Part shown: positions 33,915-44,691 of the stretch, piece by piece
How positions within the stretch are numbered: the first letter of the stretch is position 1
How the letters are laid out: each line of letters begins with the position of its first letter
NCBI GenBank assembly: GCA_025774845.1
Contig: JALGZP010000008.1
Location: forward strand, 1-51,619
Direction: 5' to 3'
DNA: 51,619 nt
Source: a bacterium
GTDB taxonomy: Bacteria; Arandabacterota; Arandabacteria; Arandabacterales; Arandabacteraceae
Program-made: the position numbers and the translations under genes
Notes under the pieces: model-generated
The model's input: the letters and a program-made list of their open reading frames with translations, nothing else
The model's database searches: none
Told to the model about the DNA's origin: nothing

Positions 33915-36824
33915 ATGAGTATCAGCCGCAGTGCAGCGCCCCGTTTTGTCTCACTCGCAGTTGTCTTAACCCTCACTTTTCTCGCATCAACCGCACTTGG
34001 CTTCACGCCATCCGGGCTGCTGGAGATTCACCACATAAACGTTCAACAGGGGGACTGTACCCTTATCATCGGCCCCGATGGAACTACGTTCCTGATCGAC
34101 GGCGGTGACAACGGGGAAGGGAACAGTGAGATCATCCCGTATCTCGAGAATGAGGTGGGCCTGCTTCCCGCCGACGGACTCGACTATATGCTCTTGACCC
34201 ACAGGCACGCGGATCATGCCGGTGGTCTGGATGATGTGATCAACGGCGGCTACGATGTCCAACATAACATCTGGGACAACGGGAGCCCCTACACCTCTCA
34301 GACGGTTCAGGATTTCGAGAACGCTGCGGCGACCACGACTGCGGGCCCTGTGACCGAGATGCCCCTGGGGCAGACTGTCCAGCTGGGAGATGGAGCTACG
34401 GCCAAGGCCGTCGTTGTGGATGGAAACGTGCTCGGCCATGGGCAGGTTTCGGGAGCCACGAGCAACGAGAATGACAGGTCTGTTGCAATTCTTATACAGT
34501 ACAAGGACTTTGATTACATAACCGGCGGTGACATGGGTGGTGGGGACGACGACAATGCGTGCACCGGCCGGGTTACCTCCCAGGTCAACGTTGAAACACC
34601 GCTTGCCACTTCTCTAATGCCGGGGGGCGGTGCCTCATTGCTCACATCCGAAGGGGTCGAGGCACTTCATGTCAACCATCACGGCAGCGAATCCAGCATG
34701 AACTCGGACTACATGAACGATCTTACGCCGGCTGTTGCTGTGATCCTGGTGGGCGCCGGCCAGAGTTCGAGCTGGCACCACCCACGGATAGATGTGGTCG
34801 AAGGTGTCTTACTGGCGCAGGCAAGCTGTGTTACAGCAGATCCCGCGCTTGTGCTTCAGACCGAAGAAGGCCAACCGACGGGCACGTACACAAGCTACGC
34901 CGGCTACTGCTCAGGCGACATCACAATAAAGACAACGGGACTCACGAACTACATGGTGGATGGTACGGGTGAAGTGAGTCAGGGACCCGACGAGCGCTCG
35001 AGTGCAGGCCTTCCCGCCACGATCGCGATGGACGGTGGCATCCCGGATACTGAGTCCCCGGTGGTATCGGTTGACATACCGAATGGTGGCGAGAGTTGGG
35101 AGGGTAGTACAAGCCATGATATCACCTGGACGGCCACTGACAATGTGGGCGTGACTTCCATTGACCTTTATTACTCGACCACGGGAGCCGGTGGATCCTA
35201 TACAGAGATTGCCACGGGTGAGCCGAATGACGGCGTCTATCCCTGGACGGTCCCCGACAATCCATCGACCAACTGTTATGTGAAGGTGGTTGCCTGGGAT
35301 GCCGCGACCAACAGTGGTGAAGATGTATCTGATGGTGCCTTCACGATCACGAGTGTTGGGCCGCCTGAGGTGGTGGTCATAAATGAGATCATGCAGAATC
35401 CAGCCTCGGTCCGGGATAACAGGGGCGAATGGTTCGAAGTTTACAATCCCGGTGCAGAAGATGTGGATATAGAAAACTGGACGATTCGGGACAACGGCTC
35501 AGATTCACACCTGATCGAGCACGGCGCGTCCCTCTACGTCCCGGCGGGCGGGTACCTCGTCCTCGGGAAGAACGGTAATCCCGGCCAGAATGGTGGATAC
35601 ACTGCGGACTATGTCTACAGCGGATTCACACTCGGCAATGGTGCCGACGAGGTCATCCTGGAGAATCGCGTCGGAGCCATCGTCGACGAGGTTTACTACA
35701 CCGGGTCATCGCCGTGGCCCGATCCCAACGGCAAGACGATGGAGTTGGTGGATGCCGCTCAGGATAACAATGTCGGCTCCAACTGGGCTGAAGCCGTCGC
35801 GCGTGGGGGTACTTACGATGGCTCAGGAACCGATCTGGGTACACCGGGTGCTCTTAATTCCGTCTCGGGACCGTCGGACACGGAACCCCCTGTTATTGCT
35901 GTCACTGCGCCTGATGGCGGTGAGACCTGGCAGGCGGGCACGGGCCACGACATCACATGGAATGCCACGGACAACGTGGGTGTAACCTCCATAGACCTGT
36001 ATTACTCTACTACTGGTGCCGGCGGGACTTATACGGAGATTGCTACGGGTGAGGCCAATGATGGTGTCTATCCCTGGACCGTCCCCGCCGATCCCTCCAC
36101 CAACTGCTACGTGAAGGTGGTCGCCTTCGATGCCGCAACCAACAGCGCTGAAGATGTGTCGGATGGTGCCTTCACGATCGTGACCGGGCCGGCTATCGAG
36201 CTCCACGTTCACGGCCTAACGGTTGAAAACGTAGATAAGGGTAAGGGGAACTGGCTCGGCCGAGCGTCTGTCACGGTCCACGACCAGGATCACGCCACCG
36301 TATCGGGAGTCACGGTGACCGGTGACTGGTCCGGCGCGATAAGCCAAACCGGCAATACCGGCACAAGTGATGGATCCGGGATTGCAGTTATCGAATCGAG
36401 GAAGAAGAAGAATCCCTCGGGCTCGTTCTGCTTCGATGTGACCAATCTGACGCTTTCAGGCTACACATATAACTCGACGTCGGATGTTCCACAGACACCG
36501 CCTGCTGTATGCGGCCCCAGTTTCTTTGCGTCAACTGGACCGGTGGCCTACAGGCTTCAGACAAGCGCCCAGAACCCGTTCTACCCGAATGCGACAATCT
36601 GGTACTCAGCACCCAGGCCCGGGCCTGTCAGCCTGCATATCTACGATGTCCAGGGGCATCTTGTGGCCACGCTGCTCGACTGGGAGGTCGTGGAACCGGG
36701 TAACCACGGCGTGAAATGGGATGGTTACGACACCAACGGCAGACGTGTTTCGAGCGGTGTCTATTTCCTTTACCTCGAGGCCGAGTACGAGTCGAGTGTG
36801 AACCGCATAACACTCGTTCGATAG
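33915..36824 (+). CDS. Secreted metallo-beta-lactamase-fold protein with lamin-tail, Ig-like and FlgD-like domains
   Basis: A 969-residue secreted protein. A signal peptide (about residues 1-34) is followed by a ComEC-type metallo-beta-lactamase domain: INVQQGDCTLII, FLIDGGDNGEG, LLTHRHADHAGG (metal site), ITGGDM and LHVNHHGSES. An Ig-like repeat (near 385-475), a lamin-tail domain (VVINEIMQNPASVRDNRGEW ... YLVLGKNGN) and a nearly identical second Ig-like repeat (near 660-755) follow. The last part (YRLQTSAQNPFYPNATIWYS ... SSGVYFLYL) is a FlgD-like/type IX sorting module. The domain mix suggests an extracellular nuclease or phosphodiesterase. ATG 33915 has AAGGAGGG 7 bases upstream, ruling out TTG 33894. 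Confidence 0.85.
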   Translation: MSISRSAAPRFVSLAVVLTLTFLASTALGFTPSGLLEIHHINVQQGDCTLIIGPDGTTFLIDGGDNGEGNSEIIPYLENEVGLLPADGLDYMLLTHRHADHAGGLDDVINGGYDVQHNIWDNGSPYTSQTVQDFENAAATTTAGPVTEMPLGQTVQLGDGATAKAVVVDGNVLGHGQVSGATSNENDRSVAILIQYKDFDYITGGDMGGGDDDNACTGRVTSQVNVETPLATSLMPGGGASLLTSEGVEALHVNHHGSESSMNSDYMNDLTPAVAVILVGAGQSSSWHHPRIDVVEGVLLAQASCVTADPALVLQTEEGQPTGTYTSYAGYCSGDITIKTTGLTNYMVDGTGEVSQGPDERSSAGLPATIAMDGGIPDTESPVVSVDIPNGGESWEGSTSHDITWTATDNVGVTSIDLYYSTTGAGGSYTEIATGEPNDGVYPWTVPDNPSTNCYVKVVAWDAATNSGEDVSDGAFTITSVGPPEVVVINEIMQNPASVRDNRGEWFEVYNPGAEDVDIENWTIRDNGSDSHLIEHGASLYVPAGGYLVLGKNGNPGQNGGYTADYVYSGFTLGNGADEVILENRVGAIVDEVYYTGSSPWPDPNGKTMELVDAAQDNNVGSNWAEAVARGGTYDGSGTDLGTPGALNSVSGPSDTEPPVIAVTAPDGGETWQAGTGHDITWNATDNVGVTSIDLYYSTTGAGGTYTEIATGEANDGVYPWTVPADPSTNCYVKVVAFDAATNSAEDVSDGAFTIVTGPAIELHVHGLTVENVDKGKGNWLGRASVTVHDQDHATVSGVTVTGDWSGAISQTGNTGTSDGSGIAVIESRKKKNPSGSFCFDVTNLTLSGYTYNSTSDVPQTPPAVCGPSFFASTGPVAYRLQTSAQNPFYPNATIWYSAPRPGPVSLHIYDVQGHLVATLLDWEVVEPGNHGVKWDGYDTNGRRVSSGVYFLYLEAEYESSVNRITLVR

Positions 36825-36845
36825 GCTAAGAAAGCCGGATAAACA

Positions 36846-36879
36846 GGGTCAGACCCCAATAGCATATGGGGTCTGGCCC
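36846..36879. repeat. Palindromic element with GGGTCAGACCC core
   Basis: A 13-bp stem (36846-36858 with 36867-36879) with one T:G mismatch, around an 8-base loop. Each arm is itself a near palindrome (GGGTCAGACCC). It lies between the MBL gene and yebC, with no T-run after it, so it is not a standard terminator. It shares the GGGTCAGA core with the 4684-4797 element. Confidence 0.7.
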
Positions 36880-36924
36880 CACTGATATAGTGAAATGGAC
36901 TCTTCCTCGTAATTTTGGTTTGAA

Positions 36925-36952
36925 TTGATTCCTATCTTATGGTATCTATTGT
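36925..36952 (+). promoter_or_regulatory. Candidate promoter of the yebC-ruv-tgt-rpe operon
   Basis: TTGATT (36925-36930), a 16-base spacer and TATTGT (36947-36952) lie in an AT-rich patch just before yebC. Each box matches 4 of 6 consensus bases. The following GAGAGGTGA gives the ribosome site. Confidence 0.35.
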
Positions 36953-36972
36953 AAATAGAGAGGTGAACGTCT

Positions 36973-37725
36973 ATGTCAGGCCATTCCAAGTGGAGTACAA
37001 TCAAACGCAAGAAGGGCAAGGCCGACGCCGAACGGGGCAAACTCTTCAGTAAGATCATCAAGGAGCTCACTGTCGCCGCCCGCGCCGGTGGCGGGGACCC
37101 TGACGGGAATCCGAGACTGAGGACGGCAATCGATAGTGCCCGGTCGAGCAATATGCCGGCCGCCAACATCGACAAAGCCATAAAGCGGGGGACGGGTGAC
37201 CTTCCCGGTATAACTTACGAGGAGCATAGCTACGAAGGTTATGGGCCCCAGGGTGTTGCGATCCTGATCGAGGTCCTTACGGACAACAAGAACAGAACCA
37301 CGTCTGAGATCAGACATCTCTTGAGCAAGAACAATGGTCATCTGGGTGAGGTCGGTTGTGTCTCATGGATGTTCGATCTCAAGGGCTCGATTGAGGTTGA
37401 AAAGGGCAAGGTCGATGAGGATGAACTGATGACCGCCGCGCTCGACGCCGGAGCGGAGGACGTGAAGGCTGAAAACGAGTTCTACGAGGTAGTCACCGCG
37501 TCCGGTGATCTCGAGAAGGTGAGGAGCAGTCTGAGTGAGAAGAGCATCCCTCTCGCGAGTGCGCAGCTTACGAGGAATCCACAGACGGTCATCAAACTCG
37601 AAGGCAAGCCCGCTGAGCAGATCCTGAGGTTGATGGATGCTCTTGATGAGCACGAGGATGTCCAGAAGGTATACGCCAACTTCGACGTTCCCGATGAGAT
37701 AATCGAGAGCCTGGGCGGGGGGTAG
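36973..37725 (+). CDS. yebC: YebC/PmpR-family DNA-binding regulator
   Basis: A 250-residue cytosolic protein of the YebC/TACO1 family. The signature N-terminus SGHSKWSTIKRKKGKADAER is complete, as are GGGDPDGNPRLRTAID, MPAANIDKAIKRG and EGYGPQGVAILIE. Family members are reported as transcription regulators and, more recently, as ribosome-associated factors for polyproline translation. Its place before ruvC is conserved in many bacteria. It heads a 13-gene operon. Confidence 0.95.
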   Translation: MSGHSKWSTIKRKKGKADAERGKLFSKIIKELTVAARAGGGDPDGNPRLRTAIDSARSSNMPAANIDKAIKRGTGDLPGITYEEHSYEGYGPQGVAILIEVLTDNKNRTTSEIRHLLSKNNGHLGEVGCVSWMFDLKGSIEVEKGKVDEDELMTAALDAGAEDVKAENEFYEVVTASGDLEKVRSSLSEKSIPLASAQLTRNPQTVIKLEGKPAEQILRLMDALDEHEDVQKVYANFDVPDEIIESLGGG

Positions 37726-37728
37726 CTC

Positions 37729-38244
37729 ATGGTAGTACTCGGTATCGATCCCGGCATCAAGCGGACTGGTTATGCGGTTGTGGAGGCGGGGAGCGGGATG
37801 GCGGTCGTACTTGTCTCAGGTGCACTATCGACATCTCCGCGTGCGCCTTTCCATGAACGACTCAAACACATTCACCACGGCCTGACCGAGATTGTGGCCA
37901 GATTCCAGCCGGATGAGATCGCGGTTGAGGATGTGTTTGTGAAGAACAATGTCCGCGTAGCCTTGAGGTTGGGTCACGTAAGAGGCGTGGCACTCCTCGT
38001 TGCCGCCACCCACAATGTCAAGATCGGCGAATACTCTCCCGGGGAGATAAAACAGGCCATAGTAGGAAGTGGTGCGGCATCCAAGGAACAGATCAGATTC
38101 ATGGTGACGGCTTTGTTGCACCTGGCCGAAATCCCCGGCGAAGATGAAGCTGATGCGCTTGCAGTAGCGCTCTGCCATGTACACAGAAGGAAACTCAGCG
38201 AGGATTCACCGCTTGATATCCTACATAAAAGGTACACTTGTTGA
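37729..38244 (+). CDS. ruvC: Holliday junction endonuclease RuvC
   Basis: A 171-residue RNase-H-fold endonuclease, the usual length. Catalytic acids are present: Asp7 in LGIDPG, Glu in IAVEDVFV, and the acidic pair in GEDEADALAVALCH. It resolves Holliday junctions on RuvAB. It starts 3 bases after yebC. ruvA begins inside its last 32 bases. Confidence 0.95.
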   Translation: MVVLGIDPGIKRTGYAVVEAGSGMAVVLVSGALSTSPRAPFHERLKHIHHGLTEIVARFQPDEIAVEDVFVKNNVRVALRLGHVRGVALLVAATHNVKIGEYSPGEIKQAIVGSGAASKEQIRFMVTALLHLAEIPGEDEADALAVALCHVHRRKLSEDSPLDILHKRYTC

Positions 38245-38806
38245 GAAGTCACCGGCCAGGATAGTGGTTGAGACCCACGGCCTGGGTTATGAAGTGCTTG
38301 TTCCGCTATCCAGCTACGATGCGCTTGGCGAGGTCGGCTCGGACACACTGGTCTATACGCACTTTCACGTGAGGGAAGATACTCACGCCCTTTTCGGGTT
38401 TGCGACGACCAGAGAGCGGCGTCTCTTTCAGATGCTGATCTCCGTCTCGGGGATAGGCCCGAGGTCGGCGCTCACGATCCTGTCGGGTTCAAGCGTCGAT
38501 GATTTCTGCGATGCAATAGTGAAGGAAGAAATGAGTTTCTTGACGGCAATCTCAGGGGTGGGGAGGAAGACGGCCCAGCGGCTTATTGTAGAGCTTAAGG
38601 AGCGGATCTCTGAGGAAGAGATAGCCGTCGGTGTGAGTGCAGGCGTGCTTTCGCCGCGTGAGAAGGTATCCGAAGCCGTACAGGCACTGATTGCGCTCGG
38701 ATTCACACGTCCCGGTGCAAGAAAAGCAGTTGAGAAGTGCGTAGATGAAGCGGAAAAGGAACTGGATGTAGAGGAGCTGATACGTGGTTCCCTCAGACAC
38801 ACCTAG
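38213..38806 (+). CDS. ruvA: Holliday junction branch migration protein RuvA, TTG start
   Basis: A 197-residue protein. It opens (M)[19 protein letters not shown], the OB-fold start of RuvA, and contains the paired helix-hairpin-helix motifs [17 protein letters not shown] and [20 protein letters not shown]. The C-terminal domain III binds RuvB. The TTG at 38213 gives the standard N-terminus and has AGGA 8 bases upstream; the frame is also open to an ATG at 38177 that would add 12 unusual residues. It overlaps ruvC by 32 bases and ruvB by 23. Confidence 0.93.
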   Translation: MISYIKGTLVEKSPARIVVETHGLGYEVLVPLSSYDALGEVGSDTLVYTHFHVREDTHALFGFATTRERRLFQMLISVSGIGPRSALTILSGSSVDDFCDAIVKEEMSFLTAISGVGRKTAQRLIVELKERISEEEIAVGVSAGVLSPREKVSEAVQALIALGFTRPGARKAVEKCVDEAEKELDVEELIRGSLRHT

Positions 38807-39856
38807 AAGAAAGCGATTGGGTACGGTCCGGGATGAAAATGTCCCGAGAATAACCGATCCCACGGCCGGTATCGATGAGCAGGAACTCGATACCAGTCTC
38901 AGACCCAAGACACTTGAAGAATTCGTGGGTCATGAGAAGCTCAAAGATAACCTCAGGGTGTTTATTGAAGCCGCGAAGATGCGGAGTGAAGCCCTGGATC
39001 ACGTGCTTTTCTACGGCCCACCCGGACTCGGTAAGACCACCCTTGCTTCGATTATCGCAAATGAGATAGGTGTGGCCATGACCGCGACCTCCGGTCCGGT
39101 GATCGAGCGCCCGGGCGATCTGGCCGGGGTGCTTACCAATCTCAGGGAGGGTTGTGTCCTTTTTATCGATGAGATCCACAGGCTTAATCATATCGTCGAA
39201 GAGTATCTTTATCCCGCTATGGAAGACTTCACCCTCGACATCATGATCGATAAGGGTCCGAGCGCAAGGTCGATCAAACTCAATCTCAACAAGTTCACTT
39301 TGATTGGAGCCACCACCCGGGCAGGTATGATCACCGCACCGATGCGGGCCAGATTCGGGGTCGTAAGCCGGATTGGTTTCTACACCGCCGAGGAGCTTAA
39401 ACTGATCGTCGAAAGATCTGCCGGTATTCTCGGTATAGAAATCGATAATGACGGTGCCACTGAGATTGCCGGACGCGCAAGATGCACCCCCAGGATTGCC
39501 AACAGGCTTCTCAGGAGGATAAGGGACTTCGCCCAGGTCAAGGGTGAGGGCAGGATAACGAGGGACATCGCCCGGATCGGGCTTGAGGCGCTTGAGGTTG
39601 ATGAATGCGGGCTCGATGACATGGACAAGCGGATACTGACAACCATAATCGAGAAGTTCGGCGGCGGGCCCGTGGGTATCAATACCCTGGCCACGGCTGT
39701 CGGCGAAGAGGGGGAGACCATCGAGGAAGTCTACGAACCCTATCTCGTGCAGGAGGGTTTTCTCGAGCGTACTCCGCGTGGGCGAGAGGTAACCGAGCTC
39801 GCACATAAACACTTCGGTAAAGCACGTTCCCCGAAAGACCAGTCAAAGCTCTTCTG

Positions 39857-39857
<1 letters not shown>
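38784..39857 (+). CDS. ruvB: Holliday junction helicase RuvB
   Basis: A 357-residue AAA+ motor. Motifs: [16 protein letters not shown], Walker [13 protein letters not shown], Walker [10 protein letters not shown], sensor 1 [18 protein letters not shown] and the C-terminal winged helix ([14 protein letters not shown]). The GTG start at 38784 has GAGGAG 7 bases upstream. Its stop overlaps the queA start by one base (TGATG). Confidence 0.96.
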
Positions 39858-42030
<2,173 letters not shown>

Positions 42031-42044
42031 ATGGAGGTGTCCAG

Positions 42045-42383
42045 ATGTTTGTAGTACTCAACGGATTGATCTCGATCGCGTCCCTCCTGGGACAGTGCGA
42101 TCAGCAGCAGGAGGGAGGCTCAAGCGGGCTCCTCGGGCTGTGGCCGATAGTACTGATCTTCGTCATCTTTTACTTCCTCTTGATTAGACCGCAACAGAAG
42201 AAGCAGAAGACCCATCAAAAGATGTTGGAGTCGGTCAAGAAGGGAGACAAGGTGGTTACATCGGGTGGAGTGTACGGCACGGTTGTCGGTGTGAAGGAAA
42301 ACGTTGTCGTCCTTAAGATTGCAGAGAACGTCAAGGTCGAGTTCTCCAAGGCAGCGATTTCGGCGATAGTCGAACGGGAATAA
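42045..42383 (+). CDS. yajC: YajC, accessory subunit of the Sec translocase
   Basis: A 112-residue protein with one membrane segment (LWPIVLIFVIFYFLLIRP) followed by QQKKQKTHQKMLESVKKGDK and VVTSGGVYGTVVGV, the YajC signature. It binds SecDF and YidC. The N-terminal leader before the membrane segment is Gln/Gly-rich. The usual downstream secD and secF are absent; def follows after 4 bases. Confidence 0.93.
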   Translation: MFVVLNGLISIASLLGQCDQQQEGGSSGLLGLWPIVLIFVIFYFLLIRPQQKKQKTHQKMLESVKKGDKVVTSGGVYGTVVGVKENVVVLKIAENVKVEFSKAAISAIVERE

Positions 42384-42387
42384 GCGT

Positions 42388-42918
42388 ATGGCAAGAGTAC
42401 CGATAAGGCTTTATGGCGATCCGGTCTTAAGACGGCAGTCTGAGCCCGTTGAGACGGTTGGTGACGATACCATGGAGCTCATTCAGAGCCTGATGGAGAC
42501 CGTCGATCACGCCGCCGGGCTCGGGCTTGCTGCACCCCAGATCGGGGTCACCAAACGGGTGATCGTGGTCGTTCACATTGACGGGGAAGGCCGGAGGCAG
42601 CATCTCGCCCTCATAAATCCGGAGATCGTGTCCGCGTGTGGTGAGGAGATCGGTGAGGAAGGTTGCCTCAGCATTCCCGGCATATACTCCAATGTCAAGC
42701 GGCCCGAGAGCGTCGTGGTCCAGGGTCTCGATGCTGAAGGAAGCGAGATAAGCATCGAGGCCAAAGGGGTCATGGCCAGAGCCTTCTTGCACGAGATCGA
42801 CCATCTCGATGGTGTGATGTTTGTTGATAAGATCGGGATGGTCAAACGGAGCCTGCTTAAAAGGAAGCTCAACGAGATAAGGAAAAGGTCGAAGGAGATA
42901 ACAAAATCCCCGCTATGA
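42388..42918 (+). CDS. def: Peptide deformylase
   Basis: A 176-residue metalloenzyme with all three motifs: GLAAPQIG, EEGCLSIPG (metal Cys) and FLHEIDHLDG (H-E-x2-D-H). It removes the formyl group from new proteins. It is paired with fmt, which adds it, and overlaps fmt by 4 bases. Confidence 0.96.
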   Translation: MARVPIRLYGDPVLRRQSEPVETVGDDTMELIQSLMETVDHAAGLGLAAPQIGVTKRVIVVVHIDGEGRRQHLALINPEIVSACGEEIGEEGCLSIPGIYSNVKRPESVVVQGLDAEGSEISIEAKGVMARAFLHEIDHLDGVMFVDKIGMVKRSLLKRKLNEIRKRSKEITKSPL

Positions 42919-43877
42919 GAGTGGTCTTCTGCGGCAGTCCTGCATTTGCGGTTCCAAGCCTCGAGAGACTTCTTGACTCCGACCACGAGATTGCAGCCGT
43001 CGTGACCCAGCCCGATAGACCGGCCGGTCGGGGCTTAAGCCTTAAGGCTCCACCGGTCAAGCAGTGTGCTCTTGAACATGGCATCACAGTCCACCAGCCT
43101 GAGAAGTTCAGCACCCGGACATTCCGCGAGGTGCTCGAAGCCATCGCGCCCGATCTAATAGCCGTCGTTGCATACGGTAAGATCTTTAGAAAGAGAATGC
43201 TTGCGCTCCCCAGCCTGGGTTGCGTGAACCTTCATGCGTCACTGCTTCCCAAGTACAGGGGGATCGCACCCGTGAACTGGGCGATCATAAACGGCGAGAC
43301 CGAAACCGGTGCCACCACGATCTTCATGGATCCAGGTGTGGACACGGGTGACATGATTCTCGCTCGCTCCATCCCAATTGGCGAAGACGAAACGGCCGGC
43401 GAGCTCTTAGAGCGGCTCGCTGTGGTTGGGGCGGACGTACTTGTCGAAACCTGCGATCGCGTTGCGGCGGGCACGGCACCACGGGCCGCACAGGATAATG
43501 AACTTGCATCGTATGCACCGAAGTTCTCCAAGCAGGACGGGCGGGTCGCGTGGGACAAGCCCGCGCGGGCGGTCCACAATCATATCCGGGGAGTAAGCCC
43601 CTGGCCGGGGGCCGTGACAGGTTTTAAGGATAAACCAGTAAAGATAATCAGGACCTCGCTTCGTGCCACACCGGACGGAGCGGGTGAGCCGGGAAAGATA
43701 ATTGAGATTGATTCGGAAAACGGCATCCTAGTATCATGTAGTGGCGGGGCAGTGTGGCTAAAGAAGCTTCAGGCACTCGGCCGGAAGCCCGTCACCGGCG
43801 CCGAATTCGCCCGGGGCTACAGGACCGAGATCGGAGATCTCTTCAGCTATGAGGCAGACCAGGATTCTCCGCGGTAA
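42915..43877 (+). CDS. fmt: Methionyl-tRNA formyltransferase
   Basis: A 320-residue enzyme. N-terminal FCGSPAFAVPSLERL, the active-site stretch LHASLLPKYRGIAPVNWAI (Asn/His) and MDPGVDTGDMI (Asp) are complete. The C-terminal OB-like domain opens AHNHIRGVSPWPGA-type (VHNHIRGVSPWPGA). It formylates initiator Met-tRNA. The DUF116 gene starts inside its last 29 bases. Confidence 0.95.
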   Translation: MRVVFCGSPAFAVPSLERLLDSDHEIAAVVTQPDRPAGRGLSLKAPPVKQCALEHGITVHQPEKFSTRTFREVLEAIAPDLIAVVAYGKIFRKRMLALPSLGCVNLHASLLPKYRGIAPVNWAIINGETETGATTIFMDPGVDTGDMILARSIPIGEDETAGELLERLAVVGADVLVETCDRVAAGTAPRAAQDNELASYAPKFSKQDGRVAWDKPARAVHNHIRGVSPWPGAVTGFKDKPVKIIRTSLRATPDGAGEPGKIIEIDSENGILVSCSGGAVWLKKLQALGRKPVTGAEFARGYRTEIGDLFSYEADQDSPR

Positions 43878-44691
43878 GAATCTCTTCATATTCCTTTCTT
43901 TCCTGGGTGTGGTATTGCTCGGGCTCGCGCTCTTAGGATTCTGGTATCTCATCCAGCCAAGGCTGGGAGAGATCTATTCCGAGCTGCCCTTCATTGTGGG
44001 GATCGCATTCCTCGGGCTTTATCTCGCGGTCGTCAGTCTCTTCATCGTGATCGTGCTCAGCAGCTTCATCCGGCGCGATCTCATCTCGGCAAAGAAGATT
44101 ACCGTGCGGATTCTCTTTCCGCTCGCCTCCGCAATAGGGAGAGTCCTCGGCATTCAGTCTGATGAGATAAGAGGCTCATTCATCGAAATGAATAACTCAC
44201 TCGTCAGGACCGCATCACGGCTTGTCGAAGGTGACCGGCTGCTGCTCCTCCTTCCTCACTGTCTCCAGAACTTTGACTGCCCTCACAGGGTGACCGCGGA
44301 AGTCCGGAACTGTGAGCGGTGCGGCAAGTGCGAGATAGCGGATCTCCTGACCATGTGTGATTCCTATGGCATAAAGATGTCGATAGCCACGGGCGGCACA
44401 CTGGCGCGACGGGTGATTGTTGAAACCAGACCCAGGGCCATAGTCGCAGTCGCATGCGAACGTGATCTTACAGGCGGTATCCAGGAAAGCTACCCCATCC
44501 CTGTGATAGGTGTCTTGAATGACCGCCCACACGGACCGTGCAGGGATACGCGTGTCGATCTTTCCAAGGTTGAGGGTGCGATAAGCTTCTTCCTTCAGCG
44601 TGTGACCCCACGTGCCGGTGGTCCGGCAGAGGAGGGGGAGCCGGACGTGGCTGTTTGCGGAGGCAAGAGTGACAAAACTCTCCGCCCGTGA
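43849..44691 (+). CDS. DUF116 membrane protein
   Basis: A 280-residue protein with two N-terminal membrane segments (FLSFLGVVLLGLALLGFWYL and VGIAFLGLYLAVVSLFIVIV). The cytosolic DUF116 domain follows: LLLPHCLQNFDCPHR, CERCGKCEIADLL and VACERDLTGGIQ, with Cys residues spaced like a metal or [Fe-S] site. Function is unknown. The family is often found next to fmt and rsmB, as here, overlapping both (29 and 23 bases). Confidence 0.82.
   Translation: MRQTRILRGKNLFIFLSFLGVVLLGLALLGFWYLIQPRLGEIYSELPFIVGIAFLGLYLAVVSLFIVIVLSSFIRRDLISAKKITVRILFPLASAIGRVLGIQSDEIRGSFIEMNNSLVRTASRLVEGDRLLLLLPHCLQNFDCPHRVTAEVRNCERCGKCEIADLLTMCDSYGIKMSIATGGTLARRVIVETRPRAIVAVACERDLTGGIQESYPIPVIGVLNDRPHGPCRDTRVDLSKVEGAISFFLQRVTPRAGGPAEEGEPDVAVCGGKSDKTLRP

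Noticed and set aside
38793-39812. Long open frame of about 339 codons antisense to ruvB
   Set aside because: It mirrors a clearly conserved gene whose codon bias keeps the opposite strand open. No recognisable domain.
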